This document shows positions 18,112-28,428 of a stretch of DNA of 64,000 nucleotides, piece after piece; positions within the stretch are counted from its first letter, which is position 1, and every line of letters begins with the position of its first letter. Under the pieces are notes generated by a model that worked only from the letters and a program-made list of their open reading frames with translations, was not told where the DNA came from and did not search any database. The stretch comes from Microbacterium terregens (GTDB lineage: Bacteria > Pseudomonadota > Alphaproteobacteria > Sphingomonadales > Sphingomonadaceae). Both the position numbers and the translations under genes were made by a program. Where the stretch lies: NCBI RefSeq assembly GCF_027922045.1, contig NZ_BSEX01000006.1:160784-224783 (forward strand), read 5' to 3'.

Positions 18112-20369
18112 TCTTCCTCCGGTAGCAGCGGAAGGCGGCGGAGGCGAACGCCGGTTGCGGCCATCACCGCGTTGGCGATGGCGGGTGCGACCGGCGGCAC
18201 CGCGAGTTCGCTCACCCCGCCCGGATCCGCATCGCTGCGGATCAGTTCCACCGACACCTCGGGCGTGTCGGCGAGCCGCGGCAGGTCCATCGCACCGAAG
18301 CCGCGCACATCGGCCAGATTGTCGGTGAAGCCGGTGGTGGCGCCGAGCGCCGCGGCCATTCCGAACATCAGCCCGCCCTCGATCTGCTGGAGCACGAGGT
18401 CCGGGTTGATCTGCCGCCCGCAATCCACCGCCGCGACCAGGCGATCGACCTTCACCCGCTGGTCCGCACCCATCCGCGCCTCCGCCATCACCGCGATGAA
18501 GGAGCCGCGCATCTGGTGGCAGGCGAGCCCCTGGCCGCTGCCGGGGATCCCGCCCTGCCATCCGCCGAGCGTCGCGACGGTGGAGAGGCACCGCGCCAGT
18601 CGCGGGTTGCCGCCGAGCATGGCGATGCGGAAGGAATGCGCCTCGATGCCCGCGACATGGGCAAGCTCGTCGATGAAGCATTCGTTGAAGAAGGCGGTGT
18701 AGCTGTGCGCGCCCGAGCGCCAGTAGCCGACCGGCACGCCGATCTCGGCCGGGTGGTGGTCCACCGCGAACGCAGGGATCGCATAGGCGGGCACCGCCCC
18801 CTCCACCGCCAGCGTGTCGCCGCCCTGCGGCAGCAGCATGGCCGCGCGGGCGGTGGTGTCGTCGGCAAGCAGGCGTTGGGAAAGCGCGTGACCGACCGCG
18901 GGGGCCGCGATCTTGCACAGCCAGCCCGCCACCCCGCCACCCTTTGCCAGCCGCGCCGTCATGCGGGCGGCGGCCGGCGGGCGGTACCGATCATGCAGGC
19001 AGGTCTCGCTGCGCGACCAGGTCAGCTGCACCGGCTTTTCCAGGCGCCGAGCCAGCAGCGCTGCCTGCTCGGCGACCTGATGCTCCAGGTTCGCGCCGAA
19101 GCTGCCGCCGGCAATCGTCGGGTGCAGCACGACGCGCTCCTCGCCGATGCCCAGGGTCCGCGCCGCCGCGGCGCGTGCGAGCGCCGGCGCCTGGGTCGGC
19201 ATCCACAGGGTCAGCCGCCCGTCCCGCCAGGCGGCGGTAGCGGTGGTAGGCTCGATCGCGGCGTGCAGCGCCGCCCCCACGCGATAGTCGGCGGTGACGA
19301 CCTGTGCGTCCTTGAAGGTCGCGGCCAGATCGCCGGCGCGCGCCATGCGGGTGCCCTCCCCATCGAGGGCGGCGTCGAGTGCTGCGTCGATCGATTCGCT
19401 GTCCACCAGCGGGCTGCGCGTCTCGAAGCGGGGGGCCAGCGCATCGAGCGCAGCATTGGCGGCCCACCAGGTCTCTCCGACGGCGGCGACCCAGTTCGGG
19501 TTCTCCACCACCGCGGAGACGCCGCGCACGCGATCGGCGGCCGCACGGTCCACGCCTACCAGCCGGCTGTCGCCGATCGGCCCCTGGCGGATGGCCGCGA
19601 ACACCATGCCGGGCAGGCGGATGTCGCCCGCGAAATTGGCGCTGCCGTCGACCTTGGCGGGCGCGTCGAGGCGGGGCAGCGACTCCCCGGTCAGCCGCTT
19701 CTCCTCGCCGGCGCGCAGCGGCAGGTCGCCGCTCGGCAGCCGCTCGTCGGCCGCATCCGCCGCAAGCGCGCCGAACCGCTCACGCTGCCCGCCCGCGATC
19801 ACGAAGCCGTCTAGGGTGGCGCAGCTGTGCCAGTCCACGTCCCAGCGGCGCGCCGCCGCCTTGCACAGCAGGATCCGGGCCGCAGCCCCGGCCTTGCGCA
19901 ATTCGCCCTCGAACGCGCGGACCGAGGTGGAGGCGGCGGTGAGCATCAGCGTCTGCGCCTCGGCGTGACGGCTGCGCACCCGTTCGGGCAGGTCGCCCAG
20001 CGCATCCTCGAACAGCACCGATGCCGCGAGCCGGTTGGCATAGAGCGGGTTGATCGGTGCCGGCTCGACCGCGACGGTGCGCCAGTCCGCGCCCAGCTCG
20101 TCGGCGACGATCTGCGGCAGCGCGGTGAACACGCCTTGTCCCAACTCGGCCTGCGGCACCGCGACGGTCACCTGCCCGTCCGCGCCGATCTTGATCCAGG
20201 GGCCGAAGATCGTCTCGCCCTCGGCCGCCGTCAGGTTGACGGCGTGGTCGCGTGGCCAAAGCGCCCAGCCGACCACCAGCCCCACCCCCGCCGCGCCGCC
20301 GACCAGCAGCCTGCGCCGGGTCAATCCCGTTGCCGAAGGGGCCGCGCGCGACACTGCATCCAAAGCCAT
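18108..20369 (-). CDS. xanthine dehydrogenase family molybdopterin-binding subunit (isoquinoline 1-oxidoreductase beta-like)
   Basis: A 753-residue large subunit of an aldehyde/hydroxylase-type molybdenum enzyme. A twin-arginine signal ([20 protein letters not shown]) near residue 16 predicts export to the periplasm. The IorB-type layout is clear: [20 protein letters not shown], then [20 protein letters not shown], the [20 protein letters not shown] stretch and a C-terminal [18 protein letters not shown]. It probably hydroxylates a heterocycle or aldehyde. No small [2Fe-2S] subunit gene is next to it, which is unusual. The start at 20369 is preferred over upstream in-frame codons because it places the RR motif correctly. 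Confidence 0.88.
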
Positions 20370-20386
20370 GGCCGCCGCTCTATCGC

Positions 20387-20400
20387 CCGGCGAAAGCCGG
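20387..20400. repeat. GNRA-loop hairpin in the lgt/molybdenum hydroxylase divergent region
   Basis: CCGGC-GAAA-GCCGG forms a 5-bp stem with a GAAA tetraloop, 18 bases upstream of the molybdenum hydroxylase start. It may be part of a degraded palindromic repeat. No clear promoter was recognised in 20370-20482. Confidence 0.35.
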
Positions 20401-20482
20401 CGCCAGCCGGCCTGCGCTTCCGCGCTTGGGTTTTCGGGGCGAGCGGCGTACCAGCAGCGCAAAGACTTCCGGAGCCTTCGAC

Positions 20483-21361
20483 TTGATCCTTTCGACGCTT
20501 GCCGCCGCCGGCGGCCACATCCGGTTCGACCAGCTGGGGCTCGATCCCGTGGCGCTCGACCTCGGCTTCTTCACGTTGAAATGGTATTCGCTCGCCTATC
20601 TGGCCGGCATCCTGGTCGGCTGGTGGTACCTGCTGAAGCTGCTTGCGCAGCCGGGCGCCCCGATGGCGCGCCGCCATGCCGACGACATGGTCTTCTATGC
20701 GACGCTCGGCATCATCCTGGGCGGGCGCATCGGCTATGTGCTGTTCTACGGCGAGGACATGTGGTCCGATCCGTGGCGGATCCTGCGGCTGTGGGACGGC
20801 GGCATGTCGTTCCACGGCGGCGTGGTCGGCACGTCGATCGGCATCCTGCTGATGGCGCGCAAGCACAAGCTGAACTGGCTGCGCATCCATGACTATGTCG
20901 CGTGCTGCGCACCGTTCGGACTGTTCTTCGGCCGGCTTGCCAATTTCGTGAACGGCGAATTGTGGGGCAAGGCGACCGACGTGCCCTGGGGCATCGTGTT
21001 TCCGAACACCGTGGCCGGCGGCCTCGATCCGGCGCGCCACCCGAGCCAGCTCTATGAGGCGGGGCTCGAGGGCATCCTCCTCGGTGCCCTCCTCTGGTTC
21101 CTGTTCTGGCGCACCAACGCCCGTTATCAGCCGGGCAAGCTCGTCGGCTGGTTCCTGCTGGGCTACGGCCTCAGCCGCTTCTTCGTCGAGTTCTTCCGCG
21201 AGGCCGACGAGCAGCTGATGGAGTTCGCGCGGCAGACCGGGCTGCACATGGGCCAGTGGCTGACGCTGCCGATGATCGCGGGCGGCATCTACCTGATCGC
21301 CACCGCCAATGGGCGTCGCCAGCGCATCGAGCCGATCGCGGGGTCGGAGAGCGTCGCTTGA
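20483..21361 (+). CDS. lgt: prolipoprotein diacylglyceryl transferase
   Basis: A 292-residue integral inner-membrane enzyme that transfers diacylglycerol to the lipobox cysteine. About seven hydrophobic segments are visible. The Lgt signature [14 protein letters not shown] lies near residue 155, and HGGVVG lies near 117. The start is a TTG at 20483 with CGGAG about 8 bases upstream; an upstream ATG in frame would add 77 low-complexity residues. The last bases (TTGA) overlap the TTG start of the next gene. It heads a four-gene run with coupled starts. Confidence 0.95.
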   Translation: MILSTLAAAGGHIRFDQLGLDPVALDLGFFTLKWYSLAYLAGILVGWWYLLKLLAQPGAPMARRHADDMVFYATLGIILGGRIGYVLFYGEDMWSDPWRILRLWDGGMSFHGGVVGTSIGILLMARKHKLNWLRIHDYVACCAPFGLFFGRLANFVNGELWGKATDVPWGIVFPNTVAGGLDPARHPSQLYEAGLEGILLGALLWFLFWRTNARYQPGKLVGWFLLGYGLSRFFVEFFREADEQLMEFARQTGLHMGQWLTLPMIAGGIYLIATANGRRQRIEPIAGSESVA

Positions 21362-22404
21362 GCGAGGGGTCGCTTCCCGATCGGCTCGCCCGCGCGATCA
21401 CGCTGGGCGGGCCGATCCCGCTGTCGCAGTTCATGGGCGCGGCGAACGCCCATTATTACAACAGCCGCGATCCGCTCGGCGCGCGCGGCGACTTCACGAC
21501 CGCGCCCGAAGTCAGCCAGATGTTCGGCGAACTGGTGGGGCTGGCGCTTGCCGACGCCTGGCACCGCGCCGGGCGCCCCCCTGCCCGCTACGTCGAGCTC
21601 GGGCCGGGCCGGGGAACGCTCGCGGCCGACGCGCTGCGGGCGATGGCGAGCGCAGGGCTCAAGCCGCAGGTGCACTTCATCGAGACGAGCGCCACGCTGC
21701 GCGCCGCGCAGAAGGAGCGCGTGCCCGACGCCGAATGGCACGTCGACCTGGTAGGGGTTCCCGACGACGGCGCGCTGCTGGTGGTGGCGAACGAGTTCTT
21801 CGACGCCCTTCCCATCCGGCAACTCATCAAGACCGCGGAGGGCTGGCGCGAGCGGCTGGTCGCCTGCCAGGACACGCTGTTCCTGCCGATCGCCGGCACC
21901 ACCGGCTTCGACCCGATCGTGCCGGAGGCGCTGCGCGAAGCACCCCCGGGCTCGATCCTGGAGACGGCGCCCGCCGCCGTCGCGGTGATGCGCCAGCTGG
22001 CGAAGCGGCTGGTGGCGCAGGGCGGCACCGCGCTGGTGATCGACTATGGCTACACCGGGCCCGCGATCGGCGACTCGCTGCAGGCGGTGCGCGAGCATCA
22101 ATTCGCCAATCCGTTCGACACGCCTGGCGAGGTGGACCTCACCGCCCATGTCGACTTCGGGACATTGCTGGAGGCCGCACGGGTCGAGGACGCCAAGGGA
22201 TATGGCCCGCTCGAACAGGGGTTCTGGCTGACCGCGCTCGGCATCGACGCGCGGGTGGCGACGCTCGCGCTCGCCAGCCCGGAGCGCGCGCAGCAGATCG
22301 CCGACGATCGCCAGCGGCTGGTCGCGCCCGACAAGATGGGCGAGCTGTTCAAGGCGATCGCCGTCACCGCGCCCGACTGGCCGGCGCCGGCGGGGTTCGC
22401 ATGA
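21358..22404 (+). CDS. class I SAM-dependent methyltransferase (NDUFAF7/MidA family)
   Basis: A 348-residue protein. [20 protein letters not shown] near residue 20 followed by [20 protein letters not shown] is the hallmark of the MidA/NDUFAF7 family. The SAM-binding stretch [18 protein letters not shown] and the [15 protein letters not shown] loop follow. In mitochondria NDUFAF7 methylates an arginine of a complex I subunit; the bacterial target is not established. The TTG start overlaps the lgt stop codon by 4 bases and has GGAGAG upstream. The gene is probably translated together with lgt. Confidence 0.88.
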   Translation: MSEGSLPDRLARAITLGGPIPLSQFMGAANAHYYNSRDPLGARGDFTTAPEVSQMFGELVGLALADAWHRAGRPPARYVELGPGRGTLAADALRAMASAGLKPQVHFIETSATLRAAQKERVPDAEWHVDLVGVPDDGALLVVANEFFDALPIRQLIKTAEGWRERLVACQDTLFLPIAGTTGFDPIVPEALREAPPGSILETAPAAVAVMRQLAKRLVAQGGTALVIDYGYTGPAIGDSLQAVREHQFANPFDTPGEVDLTAHVDFGTLLEAARVEDAKGYGPLEQGFWLTALGIDARVATLALASPERAQQIADDRQRLVAPDKMGELFKAIAVTAPDWPAPAGFA

Positions 22405-22910
22405 TCCTGCGCGACGCGCTGCCGGCGGACGGGCCGGCGCTGTCGGAGATGGCGAAGCGCTGCTACTGCGACACCTTCGGCACGCTCTACCGCGCCTCTG
22501 ATCTGGCTGCGTTCCTCGACGCCACCTTCGGCGAGAACGGCCTGCCTTCGCATCTGTCGGATCCGGCCTACAAGATGCGGCTGGCCGAGGCGGAAGGCGG
22601 CGCGATCGCCGGCTTCGCCAAGCTGGGCCCCGTCGTTTTCCCGGGCGACTGGGGTGCGCGGACCGTCGAGCTGCACCAGCTGTACGTGCTCGGCCCTTGG
22701 CAGGGTGAAGGCGTGGCGCCAGCGCTGATGGACTGGGCGCTCGCCACCGCCCGCGCCCAGGGCGCCGACCGGCTGGTGCTGAGCGTCTACGTCGACAACC
22801 ATCGCGCCCAGCGCTTCTACGCGCGCTACGGCTTCGTCGAGGTCGGTCGCTATGAATTCGTCGTCGGCGAGAAGGTCGACGACGACCGAATCTGGAGCCT
22901 GGATCTGTGA
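22401..22910 (+). CDS. GNAT family N-acetyltransferase
   Basis: A 169-residue acetyltransferase. It opens [20 protein letters not shown] and carries the acetyl-CoA loop LHQLYVLGPWQGEGVAPALM, then LVLSVYVDNHRAQRFYARYG and the terminal strand FVEVGRYEFVVGEKVDDD. The substrate cannot be deduced. The ATG overlaps the stop of the methyltransferase (ATGA), and the stop overlaps the GTG start of pgeF, so it is the third cistron of the lgt operon. Confidence 0.88.
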   Translation: MILRDALPADGPALSEMAKRCYCDTFGTLYRASDLAAFLDATFGENGLPSHLSDPAYKMRLAEAEGGAIAGFAKLGPVVFPGDWGARTVELHQLYVLGPWQGEGVAPALMDWALATARAQGADRLVLSVYVDNHRAQRFYARYGFVEVGRYEFVVGEKVDDDRIWSLDL

Positions 22911-23671
22911 ACCATCCCGAAGTGATCCGCGCCGCCACGCTGGCAGGCGTGCCGCACGGCTTCCTCGGCCGCCGCGGTGGGGTGTCGAGCGGCATCCATG
23001 CCGGGCTGAACGTGGGGCTCGGCTCCGAGGACGCCACCGAAGTGGTGGCGGAGAACCGTCGCCGCGCGACCGAGGCCGTGCTGCCGGGTGCGCAGCTGGT
23101 GACGCTGTTCCAGGTCCATTCCGCCGACGCGGTCGTGGTGACGCAGTCGTTCGAGCAGGCCCTGCGCCCGCACGCCGACGCGCTGGTCACGGACCGGCCG
23201 GGCCTCGCCCTCGGCATTCTCACTGCGGATTGCGCGCCGGTGCTGCTCGCCGATCGGGAGGCGGGTGTCGTCGGGGCTGCGCATGCGGGTTGGAAGGGTG
23301 CGATCGGCGGCGTCACCGACTCCACGCTGGCGGCAATGGAGCAGCTGGGCGCCAGGCGGGAGCGGATCGCCGCGGCGGTCGGGCCCTGCATCGCGCGCGT
23401 CAGCTATGAGGTGGATGCCGATTTCGTTCGCCGCTTCGCCGAAGCCGATCCGGAGAACGAACGCTTCTTCACCGACACGCGAGAAGGCCACGCCCAGTTC
23501 GATCTGGAGGCCTATGTCGTCCACCGGCTCGCAAGCGCCGGCGTGCGCCGGATCGAGGCGCTGGGGCTCGACACCTATGCCGATCCGGAACGGTTCTTCA
23601 GCTACCGCCGCGCGACCCACCGCGGCGAGCCCGATTACGGCCGGCAGATCGCGATCATCGGGCTGGAGTGA
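22907..23671 (+). CDS. pgeF: peptidoglycan editing factor PgeF (purine nucleoside phosphorylase LACC1 family)
   Basis: A 254-residue YfiH/DUF152 protein. It shows GRRGGVSSGIHAGLNVGLGS, FQVHSADAVVV, TADCAPVLLADREAGVVGAA, HAGWKGAIGGV and AVGPCIARVSYEV. These supply the conserved Cys/His zinc-type ligands. Homologues cleave purine nucleosides with phosphate, and PgeF removes wrongly incorporated L-Ser from peptidoglycan precursors in E. coli. It was earlier called a polyphenol oxidase. The start is a GTG in a GTGA overlap. It is the last gene of the lgt-led operon, and a palindromic repeat follows. Confidence 0.93.
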   Translation: MNHPEVIRAATLAGVPHGFLGRRGGVSSGIHAGLNVGLGSEDATEVVAENRRRATEAVLPGAQLVTLFQVHSADAVVVTQSFEQALRPHADALVTDRPGLALGILTADCAPVLLADREAGVVGAAHAGWKGAIGGVTDSTLAAMEQLGARRERIAAAVGPCIARVSYEVDADFVRRFAEADPENERFFTDTREGHAQFDLEAYVVHRLASAGVRRIEALGLDTYADPERFFSYRRATHRGEPDYGRQIAIIGLE

Positions 23672-23703
23672 GGCTACCCTCCAGACCGGATCGACATACA
23701 GCT

Positions 23704-23821
23704 ACCCGTTTGTCTCGAGCAGGGATCGAGCCTGTCGAGAGCCCGTATCGAGAGAGCCACAACGGCCGACCTCTCGATACGCCGTCTCGACAAGCTCGAC
23801 GGCTACTCGAAGCGAACGGGT
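23704..23821. repeat. intergenic palindromic repeat, family 2, copy D
   Basis: A 118-bp imperfect palindrome. The ends ACCCGTT (23704-23710) and AACGGGT (23815-23821) are inverted. Inner parts such as GCCCGTATCGAGAG and CTCTCGATACGCCG also pair. A diverged copy with the same ends and inner CGTATCGA/TCGATACG core lies at 43204-43314. It follows the pgeF stop codon. Confidence 0.85.
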
Positions 23822-23869
23822 GGGGAGCGGCGTTGGTGATGAACGCAGCCGCCCCGCCCCTTCTTCGTC

Positions 23870-23909
23870 ATGCCAGCTAAGGCTGGCATCCTTTCGCACT
23901 GCCGAAAGG
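23870..23909. repeat. two adjacent short hairpins
   Basis: ATGCCAGC/GCTGGCAT (23870-23889) and CCTTTCG/CGAAAGG (23890-23909) lie side by side, between the family-2 repeat and the 3' end of the next minus-strand gene. Neither has a T-run. They may terminate pgeF transcription or belong to another repeat type. Confidence 0.55.
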
Positions 23910-23912
23910 TAG

Positions 23913-24077
23913 TCACCCGCCGCCGATCCCCTCGATCACCTTACCGGAGCCCTCGCATTCCGGACATTCGGCGCCGTTGATCTGCCCGCTGCCGCTGCAG
24001 CGTGGGCAGAGGTTCTCGCCGGTGCCGGGCGTACCGGGTGCGGCGTCGTCGCCGGGCGACAGGGGTTGTTCGGCCAT
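23913..24077 (-). CDS. small DnaJ-type zinc-finger protein (two CxxCxGxG motifs)
   Basis: A 54-residue protein whose second half is ENLCPRCSGSGQINGAECPE followed by CEGSGKVIE. The two CxxCxGxG motifs match one zinc centre of the DnaJ central domain. The first half is acidic and Pro/Gly-rich. Such stand-alone modules are common in alphaproteobacteria, and their function is unknown. A GAGGAG site precedes the start by 6 bases. It diverges from tgt. Confidence 0.75.
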   Translation of the reverse strand: MAEQPLSPGDDAAPGTPGTGENLCPRCSGSGQINGAECPECEGSGKVIEGIGGG

Positions 24078-24188
24078 GGCATGCTCCTCTTCCTCACGCG
24101 TCGAAACGCACCGGAGCGGCCGACGCTCCCGGCACGGGAAGCGTGATCGCGGCTCGACAGCGGCGGCGCGCGGCGGCATCAGGCGGGC

Positions 24189-25319
24189 ATGTCCCCTCGT
24201 TTCGACTTCACCATCCACGCGACCGACGGCCGCGCCCGCACCGGCGAGATCGCGATGCGCCGCGGCACCATCCGCACCCCTGCCTTCATGCCGGTCGGCA
24301 CCGCCGCCACCGTGAAGGCCGTGAAACCCGCGGACGTGCGTGCCTCGGGCGCCGACATCCTGCTCGGCAACACCTATCATCTGATGCTGCGCCCCGGCGC
24401 CGAGCGCGTGCACCGGCTGGGCGGGCTACACGGCTTCATGGGCTGGGACCGGCCGATCCTGACCGACAGCGGCGGCTATCAGGTGATGAGCCTGTCCGAG
24501 CTCACCAAGCGCTCCGAGGACGGCGTCGAGTTCAAGAGCCACCTCGACGGCTCGCGCCATCTGCTGAGCCCCGAACGCTCGATGGAGATCCAGCGGCTGC
24601 TCGGGTCCGACATCGTCATGGCGTTCGACGAGCTGGTGCCGACCACCGCCACCCGCGACGTGCAGGCGCGCGCGATGGAGCGCTCGATGCGCTGGGCGAA
24701 GCGCAGCCGCGACGGCTTCGATTCGGGCGGCGCCCATGCCGAGGGTGCGGCGCTGTTCGGCATCCAGCAGGGCGCGCTCGATCAGGAGTTGCGCCGAGAG
24801 TCGGCGGATGCGCTGAAAGACATCGGCTTCGACGGTTATGCGATCGGCGGCCTCGCGGTCGGCGAGGGCCAGGAGGCGATGTTCGGCGTACTCGACTATG
24901 CGCCCGGCCAGCTCGACGCGGCCAGGCCCCGCTACCTGATGGGCGTTGGCAAGCCCGACGACATCGTCGGTGCGGTCGAGCGCGGCGTCGACATGTTCGA
25001 CTGCGTGCTGCCGACCCGCTCGGGCCGCACCGGCCAGGCGTTCACCCGCACCGGCCCAATCAACATCCGCAACGCGCGCTTTGCCGAGGACACGGGGCCG
25101 CTCGATCCCGAATGCCCCTGCCCCAGCTGCACCGGGTGGAGCCGCGCCTATATCCATCATCTGGTCCGCGCGGGCGAGATCCTGGGGGCGATGCTGATGA
25201 CCGAGCATAATCTGTGGTTCTACCAGCGGCTGATGGCGGACCTGCGCGCGGCAATTGCGGCGGGCAGCTTATCCATGTTCGCCAACGACTTCCGGACGCG
25301 CTATTCCAGTCGCGGATGA
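24189..25319 (+). CDS. tgt: tRNA-guanine transglycosylase
   Basis: A 376-residue enzyme that exchanges guanine 34 for preQ1 in tRNAs with GUN anticodons. It carries [17 protein letters not shown], the catalytic [13 protein letters not shown] region, the [13 protein letters not shown] loop and the second catalytic Asp in [20 protein letters not shown]. The zinc site CPCPSCTGW with a downstream YIHH histidine is complete. The start at 24189 gives [20 protein letters not shown]. No queA or other queuosine gene lies nearby. Confidence 0.97.
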   Translation: MSPRFDFTIHATDGRARTGEIAMRRGTIRTPAFMPVGTAATVKAVKPADVRASGADILLGNTYHLMLRPGAERVHRLGGLHGFMGWDRPILTDSGGYQVMSLSELTKRSEDGVEFKSHLDGSRHLLSPERSMEIQRLLGSDIVMAFDELVPTTATRDVQARAMERSMRWAKRSRDGFDSGGAHAEGAALFGIQQGALDQELRRESADALKDIGFDGYAIGGLAVGEGQEAMFGVLDYAPGQLDAARPRYLMGVGKPDDIVGAVERGVDMFDCVLPTRSGRTGQAFTRTGPINIRNARFAEDTGPLDPECPCPSCTGWSRAYIHHLVRAGEILGAMLMTEHNLWFYQRLMADLRAAIAAGSLSMFANDFRTRYSSRG

Positions 25320-25338
25320 TCGTACTCGGAGAAGAGCA

Positions 25339-25539
25339 ATGACCGACACGCACCCGATCAACGAAGTCGAGGCCGCCTGCAAGGACGCCAAGCGCGTGCG
25401 CGAAGCCGCGGCCGAAACCGCCGATATCGAGCGGCCCAAGCGCTGGCCCGCCGTTCCGATCAGCATCGGCGTCGGCATCGGCTCGGCGGCGCTCACCGCC
25501 GCGCTGCTCTACGCAAACCGCTCCCGTACCAAGCGCTGA
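25339..25539 (+). CDS. small membrane protein
   Basis: A 66-residue protein. The first 35 residues are charged and helical (EAACKDAKRVREAAAETADI). One hydrophobic helix follows (PAVPISIGVGIGSAALTAAL), then a basic tail NRSRTKR. It starts 20 bases after tgt with GGAGAAGAG upstream, and the M16 peptidase gene begins 24 bases after it. No family is recognised. The layout is like a tail-anchored inner-membrane protein. Confidence 0.65.
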   Translation: MTDTHPINEVEAACKDAKRVREAAAETADIERPKRWPAVPISIGVGIGSAALTAALLYANRSRTKR

Positions 25540-25562
25540 CCCGCGCACCACAAGGCTGATCG

Positions 25563-28409
25563 ATGCACCCTTTCCGCGCGGCGCTGCTGCTCGCCACTGC
25601 ACTTGTTCCCGCAACCGCCGCCGCACGGCAGCACGCCCCCGCCGCATCGACCGCGAAGCCACCAGCACCGGCCCCGGTCGCACCGCTCGCCTATACCGAG
25701 CGGACGCTGGCGAACGGCCTCAGGGTCTATGCGATCCGCGACACCTCCACCGCCAACGTCGCGGTGCAGGTCTGGTATGACGTCGGCTCGAAGGACGATC
25801 CGCGCGGGCGATCGGGCTTTGCGCACATGTTCGAGCATCTGATGTTCAAGCAGACGCGCAACCTGCCGTCCGAGGCGTTCGACCGGCTGACCGAGGACGT
25901 GGGCGGCTACAACAACGCCTCGACGGCCGACGACTACACCAACTATTTCGAAGTGGTGCCGGCCAATCATCTTGAGCGGCTGCTGTTCGCCGAGGCCGAT
26001 CGCATGGCGACGCTGGTCGTGGAGCCGACCAGCTTCGCCTCCGAGCGGGGCGTGGTGAAGGAGGAGCTGCGCAGCCGCGTGTTCGCGCAGCCCTATGGCA
26101 AGCTGTTCGGCTTCTACCTGCCGATGATCTCCTACACCCGCCACCCCTATGCGCGACCGGGGATCGGCAGCATCGAGGATCTGGACGCGGCCACGATCGA
26201 CGACATCCGCGCCTTCCACGCGACCTATTACCGGCCGGACAATGCGGTGCTGGTGGTGGCGGGCAACTTCGACCCCGCCGAGCTCGACCGCTGGGTCGAC
26301 CAGTATTTTGCGCCCGTCGCCAAGCCGAACCGGCCGATCCCGCGCGTGGCGGTGAAGGAGCCGCCGCGCACCGCGGCCACGCGGCACGTCGTCCATGCCG
26401 AGAACACGCCCCTTCCGGCGGTGGTGCTGAGCTACCAGGTGCCGCCCGACAACGATCCCGACCAGGCGGCACTCGCGGTGCTGAACGCAGTGCTTTCGAC
26501 CGGGCGCAACTCGCGGCTCTACCAGGCGCTGGTCTATCGCGACCAGCTCGCCCAGTCGGCCGAGACCTATCTCGACAGCAAGAAGGACACCGGCGTGCTC
26601 GCGGCCTATGCGATCGCCGCCGGGGGCAAGGACATCGGCGCGGTCGAAGCCGGGCTGAAGCGGGAAGTGGCACGGCTGCGCGATGCGCCGGTCTCTGCCG
26701 CCGAACTCGCGGAGGCCAAGAACGAGATCCTGGCGGCCGCACTCGCCCGGCGCGAAACCGCTGAGGGGCGTGCCTTCACGCTCGCCAACAGCGTGATCGT
26801 CAACGGCGATCCCCGCGCCGCCGACCGCCAGCTCGCCGCGATCGCCAAGGTCGATGCCGCCGCGGTCCAGCGCGTCGCCCGCCGTTATCTGGGGGAGAAC
26901 CAGGGGGCGGTGCTGCAATATCTACCGCAGGCCGAAGGCGCGCCCGCGGACGACTCGATCCGCATCGCCCCGACCGTCGAGACGCGTGCGCTGACCATCC
27001 CCGCGGGCGTGGCGGTGCATCAGGTCGCCTCCGACGCGGAGCGCAAGCCGCTGCCCCAGCCCGGCCCTGCCGCCACCGCCGCGCTTCCCGCACGCACGGA
27101 GACGCGGCTCGCAAACGGGCTGCGGCTCGTGACCGTACCCAAGCCCGGCCTGCCGCTGGTCGCCGCAACGATGGTGGTCGACACGCGCGAGCTCTCCGCG
27201 CCGACGCGCCGGCCGGAGCCCAGCTGGTTCGCGACCGAGCTGCTGACCGAAGGCACCCGCACCCGCTCCGCCACGCAGATCGCGGCGGAGGTGGAGGCGC
27301 TGGGCGCATCGCTCGACACCGACGCGGAGGACGACGGCGCGAGCGTCTCGCTGCTGGTGGGCACCAACGGCCTGGCGCCGGCGATGGGCATCCTGGCCGA
27401 TGTGATCCGTAATCCCGCCTATGATCCCAAGGAGATCGAGCGGGTCCGCACCCAGTGGATCGATGCGCTCCAGATCGAGCAGTCGGATCCCGGTTCGCTC
27501 GCCGGCAAGGTCGCGGCGCGCGCGGTGTTCGGCGACAGCCGCTATGGCAAGGTCGGAACGGAAACCAGCTATCGTGGCGTCACCCGCGAGCAGATCGTCG
27601 CCTCCCATGGCGAAGCCTGGCGGCCGGATCGCGCGACGCTGATCCTGGTCGGCGACATCACGCCCGCTAAGGCGCAGGCCATGGCCGAGCAGCTGTTCGG
27701 CGACTGGCAGGCAAGCGGCGCAAGCGCGGCGGCACCGGCGGAGCCGGCGCTTCCAGCGACGACGCGCGTCGTCGTCGTCGACCTGCCCGGCAGCGGGCAG
27801 GCGGCGGTGGTGGTGTCGCGGCCGGCGCTGTCGCGCGGCGATCCGCGCTTCCCGGCAGCGCGGCTGGCGAGCACGGTTCTTGGCGGCGGCTTCTCGTCGC
27901 GGCTCAACCAGGAAATCCGCATCAAGCGCGGGCTTTCCTACGGGGCACGCAGCGCCCTTGCCGGCGACCGTGGCGTGGGTCCGTTCAGCGCGACCGTGCA
28001 GACCAAGAACGAATCCGCGCCCGAGGTGGTGGACCTGATCGTCGCGGAGCTGCGCCGCATCGGCCGCGATCCGGTGCCTGCCGCCGAGCTCGCGACTCGC
28101 AAGGCGGTGCTCTCGGGCGGCTTCAGCCGCGACGTCGAGACGCGTGGCGGGCTGGCGGGCAAGCTCGGCGCCTATGTGCTGGCGGGCCAGCCGGTGAACG
28201 CGATCGACAACGCGCTCGCCGAGATCGAGGGCGTCGATGCGCAGGCGGTGCAGCAGGTGGCGGCGCAGGTGCTCGATCCGGCCGGCGCGAGCATCGTCGT
28301 GGTCGGTGATGCCAAGCAGTTCGCGGACACGCTTCGCCAGCGCTACCCGCAGGCGGAGGTAATCCCGGCCAGCGCACTCGACCTCGACACGCCGAAGCTG
28401 ACGCGCTGA
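25563..28409 (+). CDS. M16 family zinc peptidase, two-domain, exported
   Basis: A 948-residue pitrilysin-type protease with a signal peptide (MHPFRAALLLATALVPATAA). The first half has the inverted zinc motif HxxEH at His88/Glu91/His92 (FAHMFEHLMFKQ), so it is catalytic. The second half, from about residue 505, repeats the fold (ETRLANGLRLVTVPKPGLPL) without the motif, as in PqqL-like and mitochondrial-processing-like proteins. It probably clears peptides in the periplasm. It lies between two other plus-strand genes with short gaps (23 and 19 bases). Confidence 0.92.
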   Translation: MHPFRAALLLATALVPATAAARQHAPAASTAKPPAPAPVAPLAYTERTLANGLRVYAIRDTSTANVAVQVWYDVGSKDDPRGRSGFAHMFEHLMFKQTRNLPSEAFDRLTEDVGGYNNASTADDYTNYFEVVPANHLERLLFAEADRMATLVVEPTSFASERGVVKEELRSRVFAQPYGKLFGFYLPMISYTRHPYARPGIGSIEDLDAATIDDIRAFHATYYRPDNAVLVVAGNFDPAELDRWVDQYFAPVAKPNRPIPRVAVKEPPRTAATRHVVHAENTPLPAVVLSYQVPPDNDPDQAALAVLNAVLSTGRNSRLYQALVYRDQLAQSAETYLDSKKDTGVLAAYAIAAGGKDIGAVEAGLKREVARLRDAPVSAAELAEAKNEILAAALARRETAEGRAFTLANSVIVNGDPRAADRQLAAIAKVDAAAVQRVARRYLGENQGAVLQYLPQAEGAPADDSIRIAPTVETRALTIPAGVAVHQVASDAERKPLPQPGPAATAALPARTETRLANGLRLVTVPKPGLPLVAATMVVDTRELSAPTRRPEPSWFATELLTEGTRTRSATQIAAEVEALGASLDTDAEDDGASVSLLVGTNGLAPAMGILADVIRNPAYDPKEIERVRTQWIDALQIEQSDPGSLAGKVAARAVFGDSRYGKVGTETSYRGVTREQIVASHGEAWRPDRATLILVGDITPAKAQAMAEQLFGDWQASGASAAAPAEPALPATTRVVVVDLPGSGQAAVVVSRPALSRGDPRFPAARLASTVLGGGFSSRLNQEIRIKRGLSYGARSALAGDRGVGPFSATVQTKNESAPEVVDLIVAELRRIGRDPVPAAELATRKAVLSGGFSRDVETRGGLAGKLGAYVLAGQPVNAIDNALAEIEGVDAQAVQQVAAQVLDPAGASIVVVGDAKQFADTLRQRYPQAEVIPASALDLDTPKLTR

Positions 28410-28428
28410 TCGGGGCAAGGGCCAGGGA

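Noticed and set aside
21289..23391. A 700-codon minus-strand frame across lgt, midA, GNAT and pgeF
   Set aside because: Four genes with intact motifs occupy the plus strand. The minus frame is Arg/Ser/Pro-rich and shows no domain.
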